From Streptomyces phaeochromogenes (GTDB lineage: Bacteria; Actinomycetota; Actinomycetes; Streptomycetales; Streptomycetaceae), in assembly GCF_001418655.1 (NCBI RefSeq), contig NZ_LIQZ01000062.1, positions 1 through 34,830 of the forward strand: a stretch of 34,830 bases of DNA, read 5' to 3'. The position numbers were made by a program, and so were the translations under genes. Positions 15,600 to 22,911 of the stretch are shown piece after piece (the stretch's first letter is position 1; every line of letters begins with the position of its first letter). Below the pieces are notes generated by a model, which saw only the letters and a program-made list of their open reading frames with translations, made no database searches and was not told the origin of the DNA.

Positions 15600-17977
15600 G
15601 TGAGGTCAACTCCGGAGGCCGCCGGTCTTCTCCAGCCGGCTTCCACCCACACACTTCCGCCGCGGATCGTTCGCTCCACGGCCACCTGCGCGTTCGTGGC
15701 ACGCCCGGGTGCCTGAGCGGCCTCGTCCGTACCCCGGCCACCCGCGCAGTCCTCGCTGACCACGCTCACGCGTACCGCGCGGGGTGTCCACACGACAGTC
15801 ACCCTCGCGGTCGAGCGGGTTCGGCCCAGAATCACCGCCACCGGGTCGATCAGCTCCCGGCGTACCTCGACGGGCACCTCACCCGGCCGGCCTCGTACTG
15901 CCAGGCTCACAGTCACCCCTTGGTGCTCGGCCACCTCGACGCACGCCCGCAACTCGTTCAGCAGCGGGTCCAGGACGGCATCGCTCTCCGCGAACAGGCG
16001 GCGCATACGGGCGGCTTCCACGCCGCACCGCAGCCTGACCTCCTCGTCGTGCGGGCTCAGCACGCCATGGCCGAGGCCCACGAGCAGCGGCACGGTCGTC
16101 GCCGTCAGCGCGCGATAGCGCTCCTTGTGATCACGCTGCATGTCCTCGTGGATACGTTCCCGGGTACGCAGTTCTTCCTCCCGCGCGGCCGCGGTCCCGG
16201 CTGCCGGCGCCGTACCGTGGAGCAGGTACGTCATCAGTACACCGACGGAGAGCTGGAAGCCGCAGCTACCTATCGTGGAGATCCCCATGATGGCCCACTG
16301 GGTGACGGTTGGCTCCCCGGACAGGAACACAGCGGTCGCGTTGAGCCCCACATGTGCCCCGAGAAACGCCGCGAACACCCCGGCCCGCAGGTCTGCCAGC
16401 AGGAACAGCGCATGCCAGCCGACCACTCCGAACGCCCAGTCCGGCGCACCTGTCGACTGCTCCGGCGGGAGCGTGAACGCGCATACCGCCGAAACGGCCA
16501 GCACCGAGCCCAGGCTCAACCAGCGCACCCTCGGCGGGATCCGCCTGCCACGCAGCAGATAGGCACCCCCGATCACCGCGACGGCGGCAAGGCAGACGAA
16601 GGCAGCCGTCTGTGCCCATGCGGGGCGGTACATGTCCTGGTGGACCACGAGCCGGCGCAGCGAGATGGTGAACTGCCACACCAGACTGATCAGCAGCACG
16701 GCCAGTTGGGTCCCGTAGAGGAGCCGCCCGCGGATGAAGCGGACGTCGGCCGTGTGCTGTACCTGGGCGCGGGGCGGGTGCGGTACGCCGGTCGCCTGTG
16801 CTCTGTCCCCTGCCTGTGGCGCCAGGGCCTGGCCGTGCCAGCGCCACTGCACGCGGGTCCCGGTGTCCGGACGGGAGGTGACCGTGGCGGAGCCTCCGAC
16901 CGCGTGCATCCTGCCGATGATGGAACCGTTGATGCCCCGTCGCCGCGCGGGGACGGACTCCGGGTCGAAACCCCGTCCCGCGTCGGACAGTTCGACGACG
17001 GCGCCGTCCCCCTCCGTCCATGCCCTGAGCTCCGCCTCCCGCACCCCGGCATGGCGTGCCACATTGGTGACGGCCTCTCGGACCCCGTTGAATATCGCGA
17101 GCCCGGGGCCGGACGGAATCGCGAGCGGGCCATCGATGCGCGTCTTGAGGCGCACCCTGGCCTGCCCCTCCCCCTCGGGCACACAGCCGAGAAGAGCCGC
17201 GAGGTCGACGCTCCCCGTCTCGAATCCGGGCACCGCTGACATGGCCTCCAGATCCTGTCTGGCACGCGGAGGCAGCCACGACCAGTCCCGGCCGTCGCCC
17301 TGGGAGACCATCAGCAGCGTCGCACTCGCCGTGTCGTGCAGGGTCGCCAGGTACTCGCGCTCGGTCGCCCTCCGTGCGGCGGCGACCTCCATCTCCCGGC
17401 GCGCCGCCGCCCTGACCGCGGCCGACCGGTCGGCCGCCCTGGCCAGCCCCCGAATGATGAGGTACGCGGCCCTCGACAGGCCCACCTGGATCAGCATGCG
17501 CACCAGGGGCACCACGTCGGGGCCCTGCCCAGGCGAGGAGAGGACGTCACCCAGCACGCTGACGCCGGCCCCCAACGCGGCCAGGGCGGCCCCGGCCACC
17601 GGTCGCGTCGCCCACTCGTACTGGAAGGCGACGACGCTGATGCCGACCATCGCCTCCACCATCACATTCGCGGCCTCGCCGCCGATCACCGGCTGAGACA
17701 GCCCCGTCAGCACCACGACGGCCGCGTCCAGCGTCCACAGCAGGGCGAGCGGGAACAGGCGCGGGCGGCGCAGTGAGTAGAGGCGCACACCACAGGCGAG
17801 GAAAGCGGGCACCAGCAGAGACAACGCCAGGGGAACCTCCGCCGCATCCGCCGAGACGACGCCCAGCGCACCACACAGGCAGACCACGATGGACCGGAGC
17901 CACACCCCGAACCGCTCAAGGGCCAGGATCAACAGACGCTCGCTGGACCTGGGGCCCTCTATCGGCTCAGCGGCCAT
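15596..17977 (-). CDS. Double-length sensor histidine kinase with degenerate second half
   Basis: 793 residues, about twice the usual size. ATG at 17977 follows GAGGGGGA. The first half has membrane segments (about residues 28-150), a signalling helix rich in AAARREMEVAAARRA, the phosphoacceptor H214 in ATLHDTASAT, and an ATPase with N-box EAVTNVARHAG (N305) and DAGRGFD (332-338). The second half repeats the plan: a new set of membrane segments about 415-600, a coiled helix with EEELRTRERIHEDMQRDHKERY, then a domain ending in VRVSVVSEDC. It has no HD-type acceptor and no readable N- or G-box, so it appears to be a pseudokinase or sensor module. NarL/DesK-class (HPK7) kinase partner of the overlapping regulator gene. 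Confidence 0.85.
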   Translation of the reverse strand: MAAEPIEGPRSSERLLILALERFGVWLRSIVVCLCGALGVVSADAAEVPLALSLLVPAFLACGVRLYSLRRPRLFPLALLWTLDAAVVVLTGLSQPVIGGEAANVMVEAMVGISVVAFQYEWATRPVAGAALAALGAGVSVLGDVLSSPGQGPDVVPLVRMLIQVGLSRAAYLIIRGLARAADRSAAVRAAARREMEVAAARRATEREYLATLHDTASATLLMVSQGDGRDWSWLPPRARQDLEAMSAVPGFETGSVDLAALLGCVPEGEGQARVRLKTRIDGPLAIPSGPGLAIFNGVREAVTNVARHAGVREAELRAWTEGDGAVVELSDAGRGFDPESVPARRRGINGSIIGRMHAVGGSATVTSRPDTGTRVQWRWHGQALAPQAGDRAQATGVPHPPRAQVQHTADVRFIRGRLLYGTQLAVLLISLVWQFTISLRRLVVHQDMYRPAWAQTAAFVCLAAVAVIGGAYLLRGRRIPPRVRWLSLGSVLAVSAVCAFTLPPEQSTGAPDWAFGVVGWHALFLLADLRAGVFAAFLGAHVGLNATAVFLSGEPTVTQWAIMGISTIGSCGFQLSVGVLMTYLLHGTAPAAGTAAAREEELRTRERIHEDMQRDHKERYRALTATTVPLLVGLGHGVLSPHDEEVRLRCGVEAARMRRLFAESDAVLDPLLNELRACVEVAEHQGVTVSLAVRGRPGEVPVEVRRELIDPVAVILGRTRSTARVTVVWTPRAVRVSVVSEDCAGGRGTDEAAQAPGRATNAQVAVERTIRGGSVWVEAGWRRPAASGVDLT

Positions 17978-18127
17978 CCCTGTTCCCCCTCGTATCCCCC
18001 ATGTCGCGCAGAAACAAGGGTAGTTGCCCCACGATCAAGGTAGAACGCCCATTCGCCTCCGGTACGTGCGGCGGCCGTTCCTTGTGGGGCGAACGACCGG
18101 CACACTCACCGACCGGGCCGGGCTAAC

Positions 18128-18214
18128 GTCCCTGTCGTACGGGGCCGACACCGGCAGTCCCCGTCGTACGGGGCTGACACCGGTAGTCCCTGTCGTACGG
18201 GACTGACACCTGCC
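18128..18214. repeat. Three 29-base tandem repeats with hairpin potential
   Basis: Units start at 18128, 18157 and 18186, exactly 29 bases apart, each of the form GTCCCNGTCGTACGGGNC followed by NGACACC. Each can fold: CCCCG/CGGGG around TCGTA in the second unit, GTCCC/GGGAC in the third. They lie 85 to 171 bases before the first envelope gene in the divergent 17978-18298 gap. Possible repeated regulator sites or leader hairpins. No other feature is seen in that gap apart from the two ribosome sites. Confidence 0.8.
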
Positions 18215-18298
18215 GTGGCGGGCCCGCATCCAGGCGGGTGCGAGTGCGCGCCTGACGCACGGTCAGTTCACTTCCTCCCCTCAACGAGAGGTACAACC

Positions 18299-18766
18299 AT
18301 GCCCATTCGTCTCGGCAAGCGGTCCAGATCCCTTCTGGCGACCGGCGCCCTCACCGCCGGCCTGCTCGGCGGCGCCGTTGCCGTCTCTCCTTCGGCGGCA
18401 GCGTGGACGTACGTCGGGGAATGCGCGTCCAGCCACAAGATCATGTACAACACGACCTCATCGCAGTCGATCAAGATCCCGGACGTGTGGTATCAGGGGT
18501 ACTACAACGTGCGTTGCTGGATGGACTACGGCAGCACCGGAGTCGGTGTCGAGGCCCTTCAGCTCGCCCTCAAGTCGTGCTACGGGCGATCCATCGCCGT
18601 CGACGGCGAATTCGGCCCGGCCACACGAGACGCCCTCAAGTACGCCCAGGGCCAAGAGGGAATCACCGTTGACGGGCTGTACGGCGAGCAGGTGTTCGAG
18701 AACCTGAAGTGGGCCAGGTACACGCAGGACGGGACGCGCAACGGCTGCGCCAGCCGCGACTTCTAG
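18299..18766 (+). CDS. Small secreted peptidoglycan-binding-like protein
   Basis: 155 residues. ATG at 18299 with ACGAGAGG upstream; an upstream extension is not supported. The signal peptide RSRSLLATGALTAGLLGGAVAVS is cut near SAAA-WTY. The mature part has four cysteines (GEC, VRCWMDYG, KSCYG, NGC) and a PG_binding_1-like helical repeat: VGVEALQLALKSC, DGEFGPATRDALKYAQ, and VDGLYGEQVFENLKWA. Likely exported and wall-associated. It is a clear paralogue of the protein encoded at 20529. No catalytic domain is present, so a structural, inhibitory or decoy role is possible. Confidence 0.85.
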   Translation: MPIRLGKRSRSLLATGALTAGLLGGAVAVSPSAAAWTYVGECASSHKIMYNTTSSQSIKIPDVWYQGYYNVRCWMDYGSTGVGVEALQLALKSCYGRSIAVDGEFGPATRDALKYAQGQEGITVDGLYGEQVFENLKWARYTQDGTRNGCASRDF

Positions 18767-18795
18767 CCGCTTGTCCCTGTAGAAGTCCCTGCACC

Positions 18796-19431
18796 ATGCG
18801 GTACGACCCCGACGGCTGCGAGGGCCCGGCACGCAACAACGGCGTCAACGGCGTCAACGGCGTCAACGGCGAGGAAAAGACACCATCCGTGCATGACTAC
18901 GACGACCCCGCCTGGGGACCGCTTCCCGTCCGTCCGGCCGCGCTGCGCTGGCTGCTGCTTCTCCCCCTGACCCTGGTGTTCCTGCCGCTGTGGTGGGTGG
19001 TGTGGGTCTTCCTCGCCGCCTGCTTCTACTGCGTGGCGCCGGTGGCCGAGCTGATCGTCTACATGGTGCCGCGTGCCGAGAACGGTGCGATACGGATGCT
19101 GGACGCCACGCTGGGCCGGGTGCCGTTCCTCCCGCTCTGGTGCGTGACCGCGGTGGCGCTGGTACGGGAGGGCGACACGGCGTACTACCGGGCGCGAGTG
19201 GACCGGCGCGTCGAGAAGCAGACCCGGCGCGTGGAGACCTCCCGGCACCGTCGCGAGTACCACCGCGACCTGGAACTCGGAGCGCACTACTTCCGGGGCG
19301 CCGGCGCCGGTTACGTCCTGCGCGCCGCCTCGGAGCGGGGCTGGAACCTCCATCCGGTGCTGCGCTCGCACCCCCGGCGTCGGCTCCGGCTGCGCCACAA
19401 CGGCCGGCCGAGGCCGGACTTCAGGAACTGA
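18796..19431 (+). CDS. Membrane protein of unknown function
   Basis: 211 residues from ATG at 18796, which lacks a good ribosome site. An in-frame GTG at 18889 (VHDYDDPAWG) is an alternative that would remove an odd N-terminus encoded by a 9-base tandem repeat (VNGVNGVNG). From about residue 50 there are one or two long hydrophobic segments, WLLLLPLTLVFLPLWWVVWV and FLAACFYCVAPVAELIVYMV, then another near FLPLWCVTAVAL. The C-terminal half is arginine-rich and likely cytoplasmic (RRVEKQTRRVETSRHRREYHRD). Family not recognised. It lies 29 bases after the first peptidoglycan-binding gene and may share its transcript. Confidence 0.65.
   Translation: MRYDPDGCEGPARNNGVNGVNGVNGEEKTPSVHDYDDPAWGPLPVRPAALRWLLLLPLTLVFLPLWWVVWVFLAACFYCVAPVAELIVYMVPRAENGAIRMLDATLGRVPFLPLWCVTAVALVREGDTAYYRARVDRRVEKQTRRVETSRHRREYHRDLELGAHYFRGAGAGYVLRAASERGWNLHPVLRSHPRRRLRLRHNGRPRPDFRN
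18841..18867 (+). repeat. Tandem 9-base repeat GGCGTCAAC x3
   Basis: Three exact GGCGTCAAC units, preceded by AACAAC and followed by GGC, lie between the two possible starts of the membrane protein gene. Copy number could vary by slippage. Whether it is coding (VNG repeats) or leader depends on which start is used. Confidence 0.85.
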
Positions 19432-19530
19432 CTGTCCTGGACGGTTTTCGTCAAGGGCGGCCACCCCTTCCGGGGCTGATCGGCCCTGGGCGTGCTCGCC
19501 CGCTCTCAAGGAGACGACAAGGAGACGACA

Positions 19531-20340
19531 CTGAGAAGAAGCGCCCTGCGGTGGCCGGTACTGATCATCGCGTTCGTGCTGAGCCTGCCCTCGCTGACCG
19601 GCTGCGCCATCGACAAGGGCACGGCACTCGCCTCGGATTTCGAAGAGAACTGGGCCGGTACGCCGGACGTGGCGAAAATCCACACCACGAAGAACAACAC
19701 GCTGCCCTTCAAGGGATCGTCGACCGGCACGCTGATCCTCAAGGACGGCACTTCGGCCGACCGCGTGACCCAACTGGTGGGCGAGATGAGGGAGTACGTC
19801 GCCCGTCACGCCAAGATCAGCGGTCGGATCGCGGCGGACGGAATCACCTTCACCGTTGTCGCGGACGAGAGGCGCACCGGAGAGGTCCTGGCGCTGTGGC
19901 GGTCACTGACGGCCGACGACCGGGTGTCAGCCGCCGACATCAATGACGAGCCCTGGAAAGAAGCAACCGACCGCTGGCGGATCGAAGTCACCGCGGTCGA
20001 TGCCGCCGACGCATTGGCGGTGTTCAAGGACATGTACGCCAAGGGCGACCGCCACCGGCCACTCGCTGGAGTGATGGTCCTGAGGGTCAGAGGGCCGGGG
20101 CTCTTCGTGGAGAGCGACTTCAACGACGGTTTCCCTGCCGAGGCAATCGCCGCGTACGAAGCGGTGCTCGCCCAGTACCCGGTCGTCGGCGCGGGCCTGC
20201 GACGCGATGCCGTGTCCGGATCGGCGGTAAGCATCGTCGTGGCGGAGGGCGTGGATCGGGACCGCGCCGTCGAACTCGCCAGAAGCGCGGCGCCGAACCT
20301 CGGCACCGCCGTCGAGGTCACCAGCGACAGAGCGGGCTGA
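19531..20340 (+). CDS. Lipoprotein of unknown function, probable CTG start
   Basis: 269 residues if started at CTG 19531. AAGGAG lies exactly six bases upstream (19519-19524) and gives MRRSALRWPVLIIAFVLSLP followed by lipobox LTGC, a textbook lipoprotein signal. The only in-frame upstream alternative, GTG at 19492, has no ribosome site and would prepend a charged stretch. The mature part (AIDKGTALASDFEENW...) reads as two similar alpha/beta halves, with GTLILKDGTSADRVTQLVGEMREYV, then ITFTVVADERRTGEVLALWRSL, and later AVDAADALAVFKDMYAKG. Family not recognised. Anchored outside the membrane; neighbours are also envelope proteins. Confidence 0.8.
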   Translation: MRRSALRWPVLIIAFVLSLPSLTGCAIDKGTALASDFEENWAGTPDVAKIHTTKNNTLPFKGSSTGTLILKDGTSADRVTQLVGEMREYVARHAKISGRIAADGITFTVVADERRTGEVLALWRSLTADDRVSAADINDEPWKEATDRWRIEVTAVDAADALAVFKDMYAKGDRHRPLAGVMVLRVRGPGLFVESDFNDGFPAEAIAAYEAVLAQYPVVGAGLRRDAVSGSAVSIVVAEGVDRDRAVELARSAAPNLGTAVEVTSDRAG

Positions 20341-20397
20341 GCGCGGACGGGGCGCCGGCTGGCTCAACCGGCGCGGGCTGGAGGATCTCCTGCTGGA

Positions 20398-20420
20398 GGC
20401 CGGGGAGTTGCTCCCCGGCC
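20398..20420 (+). terminator. 10-bp hairpin after the lipoprotein gene
   Basis: GGCCGGGGAG (20398-20407) and CTCCCCGGCC (20411-20420) are perfect complements around TTG. A weaker CGCCGG/CCGGCG pairing lies just before, near 20353-20375. It ends the first envelope transcript, so the next gene probably has its own promoter. Confidence 0.6.
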
Positions 20421-20528
20421 GCCCTGAACTACATGCGCCCGGGGAGTCGGCATTGGCAGGGCCAATCCCGCATTTCTGTCCTGTAGGAACTCGGGCAATC
20501 GGTCCGAAAATCGAAAGGTGGAGCAAAG

Positions 20529-20975
20529 TTGATCAAAATCCGAAGCGGGCGGGCCAAGTCGGCAATGGCCACTGGGGCCCTTCTGGCCGGACTCCTCGGC
20601 GGCGCTCTCGCCGGCGCGCCGTCCGCGTCCGCAGCCACCTCCCCTTGCAGCCACGGGAGTTATGTCTACAACAAAGTCACAAACCCCACCTCCTACAAGT
20701 ACATCCCCTACGTCACCGGCGATTGGTCCGATTGCTGGCTGGACCGGGGGATGAGCAACACGGCAGTCCGCGCCCTTCAGAAGAACCTGAATTCCTGCTA
20801 CGGGTACAAGCTGGAAACGGATGGGGTCTTCGGAGCCCTCACCGAGTCGGCGCTCATCTCCGTTCAGAAGAAGGTGGGCGTCGCGGCGGACGGCGACTAC
20901 GGACCCAATACGCGGGATGCGATGTCGTGGGCCAACTACAGCGTGGAAACCGGGGCGAGGATCAGCTGCAACTGA
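20529..20975 (+). CDS. Small secreted peptidoglycan-binding-like protein, paralogue
   Basis: 148 residues from TTG at 20529, with AAGGTGGAG five bases upstream. The signal peptide SAMATGALLAGLLGGALAGA closely matches that of the 18299 gene, with cleavage near ASA-ATS. The mature protein again has four cysteines at matching places (SPC, SDCWLDRG, NSCYG, ISC) and the helical repeat TAVRALQKNLNSC, DGVFGALTESALISVQ, DGDYGPNTRDAMSWA, as in PG_binding_1 domains. No enzyme domain. Likely wall-associated. It is a duplicated partner of the first copy, with lower third-position GC at its 5' end than most neighbours. Confidence 0.85.
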   Translation: MIKIRSGRAKSAMATGALLAGLLGGALAGAPSASAATSPCSHGSYVYNKVTNPTSYKYIPYVTGDWSDCWLDRGMSNTAVRALQKNLNSCYGYKLETDGVFGALTESALISVQKKVGVAADGDYGPNTRDAMSWANYSVETGARISCN

Positions 20976-21034
20976 CCAACAGCTGATCCACCGCCGGGAT
21001 GCCGGCGACAAGTCGCGGGAACTTCGGCGTAACG

Positions 21035-21072
21035 GGAGGTGCGTTCGCCGCATCAAGGGCGACCGCACCTCC
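21035..21072 (+). terminator. Hairpin after the second peptidoglycan-binding gene
   Basis: GGAGGTGCG (21035-21043) pairs with CGCACCTCC (21064-21072). Inside, TCGCC pairs with GGCGA after one mismatch. Likely terminator in the 172-base gap before the DUF4333 gene. Confidence 0.6.
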
Positions 21073-21147
21073 TTGGTACGCAGAACCGATTCAGTCGAAT
21101 ATGCAGTCCTGAATCTTTGTCTCATCACCTACAAACACGGGGACGGA

Positions 21148-21642
21148 ATGCAGAACACGGGGCGCAACAAGAGGATTTCGACCGCGGCGGCGCTGGGCGC
21201 ACTGACGGTGCTTCTCGTCACTGGATGCTCCTTCAGCATCGGCGACGCGGAGAAGAAGAGTGAGGCGACGGCCAGTGAGAGCGCAGCAGCCGTCGAGGAG
21301 CGCCCGACGGCCGAGGAACAGCCGTCGGCCGAGGAACAGCCGTCGGCCGAGGAGCAGCCGGTCGGTGACGATCCCTCGGAGCCCGAGAACACGGGCGTCA
21401 ACGAGGGCGGGGCCGTCCACAAGGCCCGAGTCGCGCAGACGATCTCCGACAAGCTCGCCGCGGACACCGGCAAGCGTCCCGACAGGGTCACCTGCCCTGA
21501 ACATCTCCCCGCCCGGGTCGGCGCCACGATCCGCTGCGAGCTCACTGCCGGCAGCGACACCCTCGGGGTCACCGTCACCGCCACCTCGGTCAACGGCAAA
21601 CAGGTCAACTACAACTTCAAGGTCGACGAAAGCGCCGAGTGA
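21148..21642 (+). CDS. DUF4333-type lipoprotein
   Basis: 164 residues from ATG at 21148, after GGGGACGG. Signal ISTAAALGALTVLLVTGC ends in lipobox VTGC. The linker is acidic and repetitive (EEQPSA units from an 18-base DNA repeat at about 21309-21360), suited to spanning the wall. The C-terminal domain has VTCPEHLPARVGATIRCEL, then LGVTVTATSVNGKQVNYNFKVD: the two-cysteine DUF4333 pattern common in actinobacterial lipoproteins. Molecular function is unknown. Same strand as, and spaced like, the other envelope genes here. Confidence 0.85.
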   Translation: MQNTGRNKRISTAAALGALTVLLVTGCSFSIGDAEKKSEATASESAAAVEERPTAEEQPSAEEQPSAEEQPVGDDPSEPENTGVNEGGAVHKARVAQTISDKLAADTGKRPDRVTCPEHLPARVGATIRCELTAGSDTLGVTVTATSVNGKQVNYNFKVDESAE

Positions 21643-21804
21643 ACACAGAACCCGCACGCGCCGCTCGGAAAACGAAAGACCCAGGTCCAATAGGTTGCCG
21701 GCCAGTTCGGCCTGGTCCGGAGTCAGCCCGTGCGAAGTTGTCAGACGGATGTTGAACGGGCGCTGCTGGCGCCCCATCTGCCCAAGCACGAAGGAGCTTG
21801 TCGG

Positions 21805-22485
21805 GTGAGCAATGTACTGACCATGCGAGCCTCCCGGGAAAGAGTCCACGACGGCGCTCCGGCGCCGGTCAAGGACCGGGTCGACTTCTCCGACGGATCG
21901 GGACCGTCCCGGGTGGTCGCGTATGTGGAGCGCGAGCTGCCGCCGGGCGGCACACCCGCATACCTCGCGGCCCGCAGCAGCGGCGCTCGCTCCTTCGTCC
22001 TGTGGGCCGACGAGCACCGCCGGGAGCGGGTGGCCACCCTGGTGACCCTGTCAGCCACCGGCGGTGTCGCGACGTTTCAGGCGCTCGGAGCGCGCGGCGA
22101 GCTCATCGGCACGCTCGTGCGCGAGAAGGCGCTCCGCGGCAGGGGCCTGCGCACCCGCTGGACCGTGACTCAGCCCGGCGGCCCTGAGGCTGTGGGCTTC
22201 AAGGGCCGGATCTTCTGGTGGTTCATGTGGTGGCTGTCGTTTCCCATGCAGCTGCTGATCCTCGTGTTCAGCATTTTCGACAGTGTCCCCGGCAATGAGG
22301 GTGGCGTCGCACGCGGCCCCCGGCGCATCAGGTGGCGCGCGGGTGGGCAGATCCCGCTGGAGTTCAGATCCGGCGGCGACAAGCTGCATTTGCACGCGCC
22401 GGGATTGGACTGGCGGCTTGGGGCCACCCTGATCGTCCTGCTGCACACCTTCGCCGCCGGCTCGTGGGACGCGAGGAAGAAGTAA
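21805..22485 (+). CDS. Membrane protein of unknown function, possibly LURP/scramblase-like
   Basis: 226 residues from GTG at 21805, with AAGGAG eight bases upstream. An upstream extension to 21730 has no ribosome site. The first 150 residues look like short beta strands (RSFVLWADEHRRERVATLVT, FQALGARGELIGTLVREKAL, RTRWTVTQPGG), a pattern reminiscent of tubby/LURP-one/scramblase barrels; that resemblance is weak. A membrane segment follows, IFWWFMWWLSFPMQLLILVF, and a second hydrophobic stretch LGATLIVLLHTFA is at the C-terminus. Function unknown. Confidence 0.7.
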   Translation: MSNVLTMRASRERVHDGAPAPVKDRVDFSDGSGPSRVVAYVERELPPGGTPAYLAARSSGARSFVLWADEHRRERVATLVTLSATGGVATFQALGARGELIGTLVREKALRGRGLRTRWTVTQPGGPEAVGFKGRIFWWFMWWLSFPMQLLILVFSIFDSVPGNEGGVARGPRRIRWRAGGQIPLEFRSGGDKLHLHAPGLDWRLGATLIVLLHTFAAGSWDARKK

Positions 22486-22630
22486 CCGGTCGGCCGCGCC
22501 GCAGGTCCCGTCCCTCGCCGAAGGACGGTCGCTCACTGAAACGGAACAGACACACACCGCATCCGGCCTGCGTGCGTCCGCCGCGCGCCAGACCATCAAG
22601 TCCTCCGCCAAGCCGACCCCGCGAAGCAAA

Positions 22631-22674
22631 CACACGGATGGTGCTGGCCGAAACCGGCCAGCACCATCCGTGTG
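22631..22674 (-). terminator. Perfect 20-bp hairpin terminator of tRNA-Leu
   Basis: Arms 22631-22650 and 22655-22674 are perfect 20-base complements with loop AAAC. It lies 12 bases past the tRNA 3' end and is followed on the minus strand by TTTGCTT. Strong intrinsic terminator; it could also stop rightward envelope transcripts. Confidence 0.85.
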
Positions 22675-22686
22675 CGTAAAGATTGT

Positions 22687-22770
22687 GTCCGAGGGGGGAC
22701 TTGAACCCCCACGCCCGATAAAGGGCACTAGCACCTCAAGCTAGCGCGTCTGCCATTCCGCCACCCGGAC
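22687..22770 (-). tRNA. tRNA-Leu, anticodon GAG
   Basis: The 84-base minus-strand sequence folds fully. Acceptor GTCCGGG pairs with CTCGGAC (one G-T). Anticodon stem CTAGC/GCTAG closes loop TTGAGGT with anticodon GAG, reading CUC/CUU leucine codons. The long class II variable arm has GCCC/GGGC. T arm GGGGG-TTCAAGT-CCCCC. The D arm begins TGGCGGAATGGCAGACGCG. The CCA end is not encoded. No attachment-site duplication or integrase is seen beside it. Confidence 0.96.
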
Positions 22771-22911
22771 TAGGTGTCTGCCGCCTGGACGGGGGTGTTC
22801 CCCGTGGCGACATGGACAACAATACCAAGCTTTCGGAGTGGCTTTCACCTGCGTTTCCTCGCCCCGGCGGGGGTTCCCGACAGGTGCGGAGGGTGCGCCT
22901 ACAGTCTCACC

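Noticed and set aside
18128..18214. Possible CRISPR array (29-base periodic repeats)
   Set aside because: The repeats are directly adjacent with no unique spacers, and no cas genes are present.
22687..22770. Integration site at the tRNA-Leu gene
   Set aside because: No integrase gene and no direct repeat of the tRNA 3' end were seen in the window.
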